64,000 bases of DNA from Cyprinodon diabolis (Eukaryota; Chordata; Actinopteri; Cyprinodontiformes; Cyprinodontidae). The translations under genes and the position numbers were made by a program. A model generated the notes under the pieces. The model was not told the origin of the DNA. It was given only the letters and a program-made list of their open reading frames with translations, and made no database searches. The first letter of the stretch is position 1; each line of letters opens with the position of its first letter. The DNA is taken from positions 1 to 64,000 of the forward strand of contig JARPUW010000509.1 of assembly GCA_030533445.1 (NCBI GenBank), in the 5' to 3' direction. Positions 22,801 to 33,200 of the stretch are shown one piece after another.

Positions 22801-24133
22801 TCAAACTGGGTGATAACATGTAAAAAGGACTATAAAACAGGAGTAAAAAAGTAACAAAGTTATTTCAGTTAAGGTCGTTACAGGACAGAGAAAATGCTTG
22901 GAGCTTGCACAGCTGTGGGCTCAAAAATCACATCTGCGAGCGTCCGGCAAAGATTGAGCACCGAACAAGGCCATCTTCTCCTTCTTATAGCTCATGAGTC
23001 TATGTGTTGCCCCAGGTGGATGCTTGGTTGTCCGTATCAGAAACTGACATGCCATCCATGTCCAAGGATTACAGATAGCTCTCCTCTATCAGTCCGGCTC
23101 CAAGATGTTCCCATATCCTGTGTATTTTTAAAGGCATGAAGGCTGTCCTGATTAGATGACCTCCGTACACACAGTGACATCCACAATGTGAAGGAAGGCC
23201 TTCTACTCTCTCTAATCCGGCTAGCAAAGTAAAAATGCACATGATGTATAAAGCATAAACCTAACAAACCCTTCCAAACAAAGTAAAACAGGCAGTGGCG
23301 GTTCTAGACTAAATGAACCAGGGGCCCAGGAGGGGGCCAGCGTGTTTTCATGGGAGCACAAAAGCATGAAGTAAAAAACAGGGCAAGGGATTCAAATATA
23401 TTAATATAACTGCATGAAGTGAAATTTCTATTTAATTAGGTTTAATTAAAATTCTATGTCTCATTAGGTCAATATACATTTGTATTTTAGAAATTTTACA
23501 TATTCTTTTGACTTGATTTAAGTTAAAATTACAGTTTTTTTTACAAAATCTGAATTATAACTCAAGAAAAACTGATAAATTCAATAGTATTTTTTTATTT
23601 GTTTTTAAAAAAGACATTTATCAGATGAAAACTGGGATCCAATCTCAATACCACTGAAGCTATCACCTTACTGTTTTTAAATAATTAGTAAAACAGATAT
23701 TACAAAGGAAAAAAAATGTGTTATGTCTCCAGTACAGGGGCCATAACAGGGGCCAGGACATGATCTACAGGGGCACTGGCCCCGGTTGGCCCGTCTAGAA
23801 CCGCACATGAAAGCAGGATTAGATGAGAGGTCTCAGCTCCTCCACAGATACTAGAACATTTGGCAGTGATCATTTTATACAGGAAAAGTTTAAAAACAGT
23901 CATTTTGTTCTAAAATGCTTGAAGCCTCTGATCTTCATGAAGGAACCGGGTCACGGTACCTGGGTCGTGTGTTCCAGTCCTGCTGGGATGTCACTGAATC
24001 CGGCTCCTGTGCAGTTCTCCCTGGCCCGGTGGTCCTTATCCCTGTCGCTATGACAACCAGGCACTGAGGCCACGGCTCCATGGAGGAGGAGGAAGAGGAG
24101 GAAGGAGAGCCTCATGCTGAAGGAGATCCTCAT
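19899..24133 (-). CDS. gp1ba: Platelet glycoprotein Ib alpha-like LRR receptor, six exons
   Basis: Exons (all phase 0, AG/GT bounded): 24133-23960, 22476-22381, 22302-22111, 22002-21907, 21824-21645, 21185-19899; 674 residues. Residues 1-23 are a signal peptide ('MRLSFLLFLLLHGAVAS'), then a Cys-bearing LRR N-cap. About six LRRs follow (e.g. 'LRLGSNRLTFLSDGSFTACP'). The LRR C-cap is 'NPWVCSCSLGYLRRYLDDYE' with its last Cys residues in exon 6. A Thr/Ser/Pro-rich stalk (about 285-435), one membrane helix (about 436-467, flanked by Cys) and a roughly 207-residue charged tail complete it. This order is that of GPIb alpha, the von Willebrand factor receptor subunit on platelets and fish thrombocytes. 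The stalk is shorter than in mammals. Mammalian GP1BA coding sequence is essentially one exon; here introns split the LRRs. Another LRR membrane protein remains possible. Confidence 0.72.
23293..23808. mobile_element. Miniature inverted-repeat element in gp1ba intron 1
   Basis: The left end 'cagtggcggttctagac' and right end 'gtctagaaccgcac' are inverted repeats differing by a single base gap. The 516-bp interior is AT-rich and non-coding, with 'ggggcc' motifs near each end. It lies wholly in the first intron. Confidence 0.72.
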
Positions 24134-24225
24134 GAAGAGCAGATGTCTGTGAGTCTGAGGAGAACCTCAGCAGAGCCTGAATCCTGTTTCTGTTCAGGCA
24201 GTTTGACAGACAGCTGCTGCTGCAG

Positions 24226-24242
24226 CAGGAAGTGAGATAAGG
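24226..24242. promoter_or_regulatory. Composite ETS-GATA site upstream of gp1ba
   Basis: 'caggaagtgagataagg' joins an ETS core (GGAA, flanked as AGGAAGTG) to a GATA site (AGATAAGG) with almost no spacer, 93-109 bp before the gp1ba ATG. Paired ETS and GATA sites are the known signature of megakaryocyte/thrombocyte promoters (GATA1 with FLI1). The motif is seen directly; its function is inferred. Confidence 0.6.
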
Positions 24243-24259
24243 CTCCATGTCTTCAGCTG

Positions 24260-25480
24260 GGTTTTTATTTATACGCGTTGTCCTGGGAAGCTTCATCAGG
24301 GTGTGATGTTGGCTTTAATTATCAGGAGAAGCAAAGTTCCTGCTGTTCTCACCACAGAACAGATAACTGGAGGCTCTGAAGCAGCAGACAGGAAGCCAAC
24401 GATCCAGAGATGTTTTTATTTATCCTGTTGTTGGTCCCCGCTGACATGAGCAGCTGCTTCTCTCTGAGAAACTCCTACTAAACTAACGAGTCGGTTTCAT
24501 GCTTAATTGATTTTGTTTTTTACATGCTGAGTTATTGCTAAGACGTCTTGTTTTAGTCAAAGTAGAAGACCCGTCACATCAGTGCTGTTTGTTTTAACAT
24601 CTCATTTTCCCCTGCAAAACCTTACTAGATAAAATATTATAAAGCAGGAAAAAGGTGGACACTGATCCAAATGGACCGGGTTCCATTCATTCACAGATGT
24701 ATGGACATGTTTGTGCTTGGTGACTTTACAGCAAATTTCAGCCATTGAGAAATAAAACATCCAGCACTAGTGTGAGGAAAAAACAACGGAGAAAAGATTA
24801 GATTTATGAATTCCTGTTAGGTCTGAGGAAACCGGAAACCATTTTCACACGTTTCTACACAGTAGCAACCTATTTATTAATGAAGTAGCATCAGCGTCAA
24901 AGCCGTACGTGTGTATCTCCAGCACAAAACGATTGTCAGATCCATTTAGGCCTGGATTAAAGAGGCCAGCTCAGCCTTACAGGGCTGATTTAGCACACAT
25001 ACTTGTGTTCATACATCATTTTGGGTTTTCTAGATCTGCATCAGAATCAAAAAAAGCTTTATTGCCAGGATAGCCCCCCCCGAAAACTTCAGACGTTATT
25101 TAGGCATTGTTGTTTTTGGTCTAAATCTGGTTGGTCCATCATAGTCTGGATTTAGTCCAGAAAGTTGATAAAAAAATTGGGCTGTTTGGTCCGTCTAATT
25201 TGGTCCCACTTTAGTCCAATAAAAGAAGTTGCAAACCCAATTTTTAATTTTACGATCCTTTCAACGATCGTACAATTATTGCTTTTCAACTTTTAGTTTT
25301 CAATCAAATGTAGACGCCATTTGGGCGTAAATTATGTCGTCTTTTCAATGCGTTTTCAACCAATTTTCGCTCAGTGGGAGTGTTTTACACCAATAAGTAA
25401 TTTGTTTGGGTTTTAAGGGGGGACACATGGACAAATAGATATAAACCTTACAACACAAACATTGAGGTCGTTCCAGGAGG
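24260..25480. other. Intergenic region between gp1ba and the Ig receptor, part 1
   Basis: No gene seen. It includes a short 'atcagaatcaaaaaaagcttt' dispersed-repeat edge at 25041-25073 and non-coding AT-rich DNA. Confidence 0.45.
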
Positions 25481-25489
25481 ATTAAGCCC

Positions 25490-26010
25490 CGGTTACACTA
25501 CCCTCTGAAACCAATCCGTGCCGAGTTCGGATCGAGCTCCGATCAGTTAACTGTGCTGAGTTCAGTTCCTTACGAGCGTTTACACATCGCACTAGCACGG
25601 TTCCCCATCTCCTAGTGACCTACGGTACTACTGCCCTCTGTTGAAGGAGGGACTCAAGCAAATCAAAATGGCGACGCCCGTAACATTCAGGAAGTCATGT
25701 CTGGTTATATTGTGTTATTTCGTTGTTGGAGGAGAGTCAGGCAAAGAAGGCAGCCTTTGGTGAATTTACTTGACAGAGTGAACATGACAAACGACTTCGA
25801 TTGTTGTTTACAGTTCTTCTTCTTCTGTTTTATGGTGGTTGGCAAGCGACTTACTGATGTGCATTACTGCCAACTACTGGAAGCTGACTGTAAGGAAATG
25901 ACGCGGTCTGCTCATGCGCTCTTTGTTATCAGAGAACCAAGCCAGAACTGAACGGCGTCGAGCCCTGCTGATGAAATAGTACCAGTTCAGCGGTGTTTGG
26001 TTGGGTCTGG
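25490..26010. repeat. Possible miniature transposon, GC-richer than flanks
   Basis: Begins 'ccccggttacactaccctct'. It contains 'cttcttctgttttatggtgg', similar to 'cttcttcttgtttattactg' plus 'gtggttgg' at 17580-17612, and the following 'attactgccaactactgg' resembles 'gtaccgccaccttctg' at 17624. This shared block points to a dispersed element. Its ends were not defined. Confidence 0.4.
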
Positions 26011-27293
26011 AACTGTCCGGTTAAGTTTGTGTTCCATTTATACTCAACAGTTATCTCAGTTACCATGCTCGGTCCGCTCTCTGCATGGTTTCAAAAGGGT
26101 AGTGTTAATGGGGCAGTAGACGCCTGCAAGGCAGGTTGCTTGGGTACCAATGAAGTGGTGCATGATGCCAACTAAGCAGGAACCTGAGAGGCCGGCAACA
26201 GCAGAGGTTAGGATACAGAACTGAGCTGTGTTAGGCAAACATTTTTCTGATTGTTACATGTTGCCTGCGAACACACGGCCAATCGTCCCTGTGTCAGAGC
26301 GATTCAAGTTGAAATCATGGTCAACCTGTTAACTCTGCACAAGGATAAAATAAATTCACAACAGCTTCCATTCATTAACACATACAGTAGCTGGGATTTG
26401 GCGATGATAGATCATCTTTCATGATTTTTGTTTTTTTCATTATGGACGGGGCCTATGGGTATGTTGGTCTGATGGGGTATGTTGATCTGACAGAACACCG
26501 GCTTAAGTTCAGTGTGGTTCCTCTGGTTACATAAAACCTGACCTACTTCTTTTGAACCCAAGACCAGACCCAGACTGCTTATTGACCTGACAACATAGTG
26601 AAACAACGACGGTCTTCCTCTTTACAACCGTGGAGAAAAACCAAAGACCTTCCAAACTGAACCAAAGGTGCTCTCTGTGTTGTTGCTACGGCAACCATAA
26701 CACATTTTCTTCTGTTGGACACAGAAAGTCCAGAAGATCTGAGATCTCTGCACGTTTCAGGTTGGATTTGTTTGGTGCCCCGTTAAAAGTTTTGATGCGC
26801 TAAACCCGATTTGCTCTGATGTCTATCGAAACACCATCAGTTTATAAAACAGATAAAGCTTATGTTCCATCTTTTTTTTTTTTTTTTTTACATTTTTTAT
26901 TAACTTAATGGAAAACAATAAAGTTACATGTAGCAAAGCAACAAACAGAGCCATATTAAATATAATTACTGCATAAAATTAATGTTATCATGAAAAATAA
27001 GTGTAGAAATTGAACTTAAATCCTTTTTTTAAAGATTTGCACATCAGCGTGTTGTGTGAACCCGCTTTACATACAGAACAAAGCAGTGTGACTTGTTGAA
27101 GGCCGCCACATTCTGCCGTAGAGAAGATAAACAGCTGCAGGTCCACTCTGTAGAGGATCCACAGCTGATGGCTTCTTGTGGGTCAGGTTCTTCTGACTTC
27201 AGAGTAGATGATTTCTGGATCAGTACCTGAACAGATCCAGACGTGACTGATCAGATGCATGCAGTAAACCTGCTAGTACCAACCAGGCTGCTG
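26011..27293. other. Intergenic region and 3' UTR of the Ig receptor
   Basis: No coding exon supported. On the minus strand an AATAAA (26896-26901) is followed within a few bases by about 20 A residues (26872-26891). This could be the receptor's polyadenylation region or the tail of a retroposed sequence. Confidence 0.45.
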
Positions 27294-30200
27294 CTAATCT
27301 GGATTATAAATACCAGGTCTCTGACTCTTTGGGGGTTTCTTCTGGCTGATGACGTCGACCTGAATGTAGCTGATGTCGTCCTTCTTAGCAGCTGGAGGAG
27401 AAAACAGAGTGATATCAATAAACCTGGTCAATTATATAGGAAACAGGAATGTGCTGCAGACAGACAGTTGAAGGTCTGGCTGCACAGAAACCATGAAACC
27501 AGGAAAGATGTCTGACCTTGAACACATCGTCTCACCAGAACGACCAGTAAGACCAGAGAGAGCAGAACAGAAGCAGGTGCAGCAGCTAATAACACGGACA
27601 GAGGGAGATGAGGATGGCCAGTAGGGGAGACTTTTCCTAAAAACGAACAGGAACCAAGTCAGAGATTCACACAGACAGTTCAATTCAGCTTATTTATAAA
27701 GCCCCAAATTCACCTAAAGGCACAGAGATGATCAAATCATCCACATTGGTCAAAAGCTTAATTACTCCACCTATAAATGTGGTCAATTTACATGAAAGGC
27801 TGTGAGTTTTCCAGGTGGTTCAACCTTCTGTAAAAAACAATCCAGCCTGACACCAAGCTGCTGTAAAGTGGCAGGGAGGTGGGTCATTGGCTTCCTGTTA
27901 AACCCAGACTAGAGTTTAAAATCCTCCTTCTCACATATAAAGCCTTAAATGGCCAAGCTCCATCTGATATCAGAGATCTGATTGTTCCTTATGTTCCTAA
28001 CAGAGCACTTCGCTCTCAATCTGCAGGCTTACTAGTGGTTCCTAGAATTTCTAAAAGTAGAATGGGAGGCAGATCTTTTAGTTATCAGGCTCCTCTCCTG
28101 TGGAACCAACTACCAGTTTTAGTCCGTGAGGCAGACACCCTGTCTACTTTTAAGGCTAGGCTTAAAACTTTCCTTTTTGATAAAGCTTCTAGTTAGAGTG
28201 GCTCAGGTTATCCTGAGCTATCTCTATAGTTCTGCTGCTATAGGCTTAGACTGCTGGAGGACATAGGGACCCCTTTTTCCTCATTCTGCTTCATTCTATC
28301 TCTATTCTCCCATATCAGCTGTGCTGCTGCCATCAACACCTTTGTTTATAGATTACATAATTGGGTATTTTTTGTTGATTTTTAGTCCTGTTTCTCTTAT
28401 AGACATAGTTATAGGCTTAGGTTTTATTTTGAGTCATTATAGGTGCTTTCTTTTATCCTTTATCCCCAGTGGGCCCCAGCAGATGGCCGCTCACACTGAG
28501 CCTGGTTCTGCTGGAGGTTTCTTCCTGTTCAAAGGGAGTTTTTCCTCTCCACTGTCGCTACAAGCATGCTTAGTGTGAGGGATTGCTGAAGAGTCAATGA
28601 GTCGATGCAATCAGCTGGTTTTCCTTAGATAGAAAATATTTAAGCAATCTGACTGAATGAGCTGGTTGAAATGTAAAGTGCCTTGAGATGACATGTTTTG
28701 GGCATTTGCATTAAATAAATAAACTGAATTGAATAGATTAAAAGAAGGTTTGGGGTTCGATTCCCAGCCCGGGGTCTTTCTACATGGAGTCCCTGAGCAT
28801 GCGCGGGTTCTCTCCGGGTACTCCGGCTTCCTCCTGAATGTTAGGTTCATTGGCTTCTCTAGATTCTCTTTAGGTGTGAGTGTGTGTGTGAATGGTTGTT
28901 TGTCCTGTGTGTCTCTGTGTTGTCCTGCGATGGACTGGCGACCTGTCCAGGGTGGACCCCGCCTCTCGCCCATTGACTGCTGGAGATAGGCACCAGCACC
29001 CCTCGCGGCCCCAATTGGGACAAGCGTGTCAGATATTGGATGGATGGATGAATAGATTAAAATTTCACACCAATACATTGGTGACAAAAACAGAGCCCTG
29101 TGGACCTCCACCATTAAGACAAAAGGAAACAATATTGCCAGAGAAGCTATTTGACAAAACCTTCTAACCTTTAACAGAGATCCAGCTGGATGGAGACTCT
29201 CCATGACCACTGATGTTACACCTGTAGAGGCCTTCATCAGAGCGGTTCACATGGTGGAGGGTCATGTGACCTTTGGCCTCAGTCCTGATGAGGGAGCCAT
29301 CTTTATAGAAAGCAGCTGGGAGGTTGGAGGGAGTGGTCTCTGTTAGACAGCTCAGAGTGACGTCATCTCCCTCCATCACAGGGAGGACAGGACTCTGCAG
29401 GATCACTGATCCACCTCAACACAGAGACAAACTACAGCATTTCATCCATTTCCACACAGCTTCATCAACACTAACTCCACAGTCTGATCTTACCAGTGAC
29501 AGTGAGCTGGATGCTGCTGCTGGCTGCTCCCTCTCTGGACGACCAGCACCAGTAAACTCCACTGTCCCATGGGACGATATGAGTGATCTTACAGGAGGAA
29601 CTGTTTTTTCCTTCCCAGTCAATCTGAGAGCCATTATCTTTGCTGATGTTCCTCCATAGGGTCCATCCAGTAGAGTGCCCCCCCTCCTCACAGCTTAGAA
29701 ACACTGATTCTCCCTCAAAGAACTGAGATCTGCTGGGACTCACAGTCAGACCAGCTGGGGGGGGCATGAGCAAAAACAAAGACAAAGGCTTTATTAATAT
29801 AATGTAAAAACTAAAGACATACCACAGATTTTATTCACGTTCGAATTCTGAACAGAATGAATAACGTTTACATTTGGAATTAGACTGTATGTTGTTCGCC
29901 TGATTAATGTGGTTGAACTACACAGCGGTCTAAAACAGTAGAGGTGAGGAATAAGAAGAAACAGAGAAAGCAGCAGCAAGTAGAGAAAGAATCAGCTAAA
30001 ATACTAAAAATGAAAACACAATGAAAGAAATTTGGAATTTGTCTAAATAACTTGATCAGTTCTGATTATAAACCTCTGCTGATTTTATTTTTCCTAATAG
30101 TGAATTCCAATAATCACTATTACTGTTGTTAGGATTATTTAACACATGTTGTCAAGATAATGTAAATAATAAAATCTAAAAATCTTTTAAAAACGAACGG

Positions 30201-33200
30201 GAGTTTCCAGTCTTGACCCAAGTGAGAAGATGTTTCCCTGGTAGAGCAGAGGGTGTTAAAGGATGTGGGTATTTGTAACTGAGACACAGCTTCCAGAGAA
30301 GAGGGCAAACCTCTACCTACCTTTGTTTGCTCTGCAGCTCAGCGGTGACATCAGCACTAAACAGGAAAACCACAGTTTTAAACTGACTTTAGGAAACAGT
30401 GTGAGTCAAAGAGATGCTTGTGGCAAGAGCAATAACAGTTTTAAAGCATGACATCATCCAGTCTGCTTCTGCAGTTTGAATAATAAAAAACTATTTGTCG
30501 CTGCAAGTCTACACCCCAATGAAATGTCCTCTGCATTTAAAGGAAAAGTCCGGTCCGCAAGGAATAATCAATTTATCAATATTTATACCTAAAACAAATA
30601 TGTTTTTGGTGATTTAATGAATTTAGTGTTAATCAATAAAGAAGCAATAATTTTCATTGTCATCACTGAGTCTGGGAGCGGCCATTTTCTCCCAAATCTA
30701 GTAACCCCTCCCTCCTGCCATCTTCCAGCAGTGACGTCACGGTGCAGTAAGCCTAGCGCCATTCTCCCCGCTTTCCAAGCTAAATCAATGGGAACTACTA
30801 GACACATCTGCAATCAACAACAATTATTGAAGATTTCCAGAGGACTTCACCATTGAAATTCACCAGAGCTATAGTGAAACTGACAATGCCCACGTGCATG
30901 GCAGCTGGATGCTGGAATACATCGGGTAAAAGTGAAAAAAAGAGTTATTCCACCTTTCTGATTCCTGATCCTCCACGGACGGGTTGGTCGTTGGATCGCC
31001 AACTTGAAGAGGGAGGATTTGCCATCGAACTTCTGGCCAGAGAAAAAACCCGTAATATGTAGCCAACATTTGGAAGAAGAATGTTTTCAAGATGACTTGG
31101 ATAATAGCGCGTTGTGACAAACACCAGATACAGCACTGGGACTTGATCAACAGCCGATACCGCACCGTGACAATGTCACTAACCAGTAGGTGGCAGTAGT
31201 GTTCTTTGACAAACATGGATGCCTCCAGTAAAGCACATTCACATGAAAATTACTCTGAATTAAAAACACTGATCATTTATTGAACAGGATGGAATCATTT
31301 CAGATTTAAAGAACTTAGTGAAGTTTGAATTCTGAATATGAGCAGACTTCTCCTTAAAGCAGTGGGAACCCCTCAACTCAATCTTCTTCTTATCCCTTGA
31401 CCTCCAAATAATTATACTTTTTTTAACAGTTATGAGACACCATGGCTGCACCTGTAGACAGAGGCTAGATACAGCTCCAGACAAATACCCAAAACACGCC
31501 GCTTACAATGCTAAAAATTAGGGAATGATCCTGCATCTACGACCGCCAGCGCCTGCTGGAGCTTCAGTCTCAAAATGTCATAAAATAAATAAAATCTTAA
31601 GTACAGCCACTATTGACTGTATAAAAAGCGGAAGAGTGCTTTGGACGAATGTAATCAAAGCAGCTATGGAAAAGACCAGGCCATGCCAGTGTGAGAGCCG
31701 GAGGAAAGGATGTCTGAGACGGCATAAGGGGGGTGGAGAGGCGAGCTAACAGCAAAGCTAAGAAGGAACCCCAGCAGACCACCATTACCGTTAATCCTGC
31801 TTTCTAACATCCTCTCACAGGATATAGATTTCTAAGTCTTTAAAAGAAAAGAATTGTACCATGTTTTTTCTCCTACAGTTTACATTTGATCACTGCTGTA
31901 CTTTATGGAATGGAAATGTTCATTAACCATCTGAAAAGCTGTACTAACCAGAATGTTGTATGTGAAAACAAAAGGACAATAAAAGTTGTCTAAGTCTAGG
32001 GAGCAATCAAGTGTGTCAAGGGGTTAATATGAACACTTACATTTTAATAAAAGAAACCACCAGTAGTGTTCAAATCTGAAATGTAAGAGGTGCAGGTCTA
32101 ACGAGAGGAAGATTAGAGTGAGGATGAATACAGAGATCAATTAAGCAAGAAGCCCAGTGAAGACAACAGCAATCCTCTAGTCTACAACCACAGCTCCACC
32201 ATTTTTACATCACGAGGAGACGTTCAGATTCAATATGCATCTAATTACCAGATAGAATAGAGCAGAAGGCATGGAAATAAAATATATCACACCCACCAGA
32301 GATGCTGATTATTTATAAACTAAATCCATCCCTATGTCTTTGTGCAGGAAGTATTAGTATCTCCATTTATATCAGCCATTGAGGCCAAAAACACTTAGAA
32401 CAAAAGCAAATCTAAAATGCAGATTGTTGTTAGCTTAACTTCACTGTAAACATTTTGCTCTAACTGACCAATCAGAGGACAGAAAATGACGATGATGTAG
32501 GAGGTGGGCCCTCTAGCTGGCCCTGTGGGACAAATTTGAAATCTGATTGGTTGAGGAAAACATTCCTCATATAAATGTAATGGAAGCAGCCAAGAGAAAC
32601 ACTACAAACTTTTAGTGAACTGATTGTTTGGAGTAAATTAATACAGTTGGAAAGAAGAAAATTTAAGTTCAGGTTATGAATGTAGGTTAGTGTTTCTTAT
32701 TGATTTTAGGCCTTGAAGGCCCTGACCCCCGCCACTGGTTTTAAGGTAGGCTGTCTTAATTAACTGAATCCATAGTTCTGTGTTTCTATATCAAGGTATC
32801 TTTTCCATCAAACATTGTGCAATGTGATACCTTTAGCAAAATAATTTTAAAAACTTACACCTTGGCAAGGACAAAGTTGGAAAATCTGGTAGGCCGTAGT
32901 GTATGTTCACTGAAACATGGCTGCAGGATTAAATTCCTGACTCCCACATCTCTCTGCCATTTTTTTGACCATATGAGCAGACAGAGATTTAAAGAAGGCC
33001 AGCAAAAGGAGAAGAGATGGGTTGACTTATCATTTATTGAACAGTATGTAATGATGTCATATTTAAAGTACTTTCAGAAATTTGAATTCTGAATATGACC
33101 GGACTTCTCCTTTAATATTAAGGAGCACTGAGCAGCTTTTTCTACCATCATCCTGGGGTTAAGGGTATTGCTACGGAACTCAAGGTGCAAGTCTGTGGAA

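Noticed and set aside
28738..29055. A genuine tRNA gene
   Set aside because: Only a B-box-like element is present; no A-box, no cloverleaf, and a SINE body follows.
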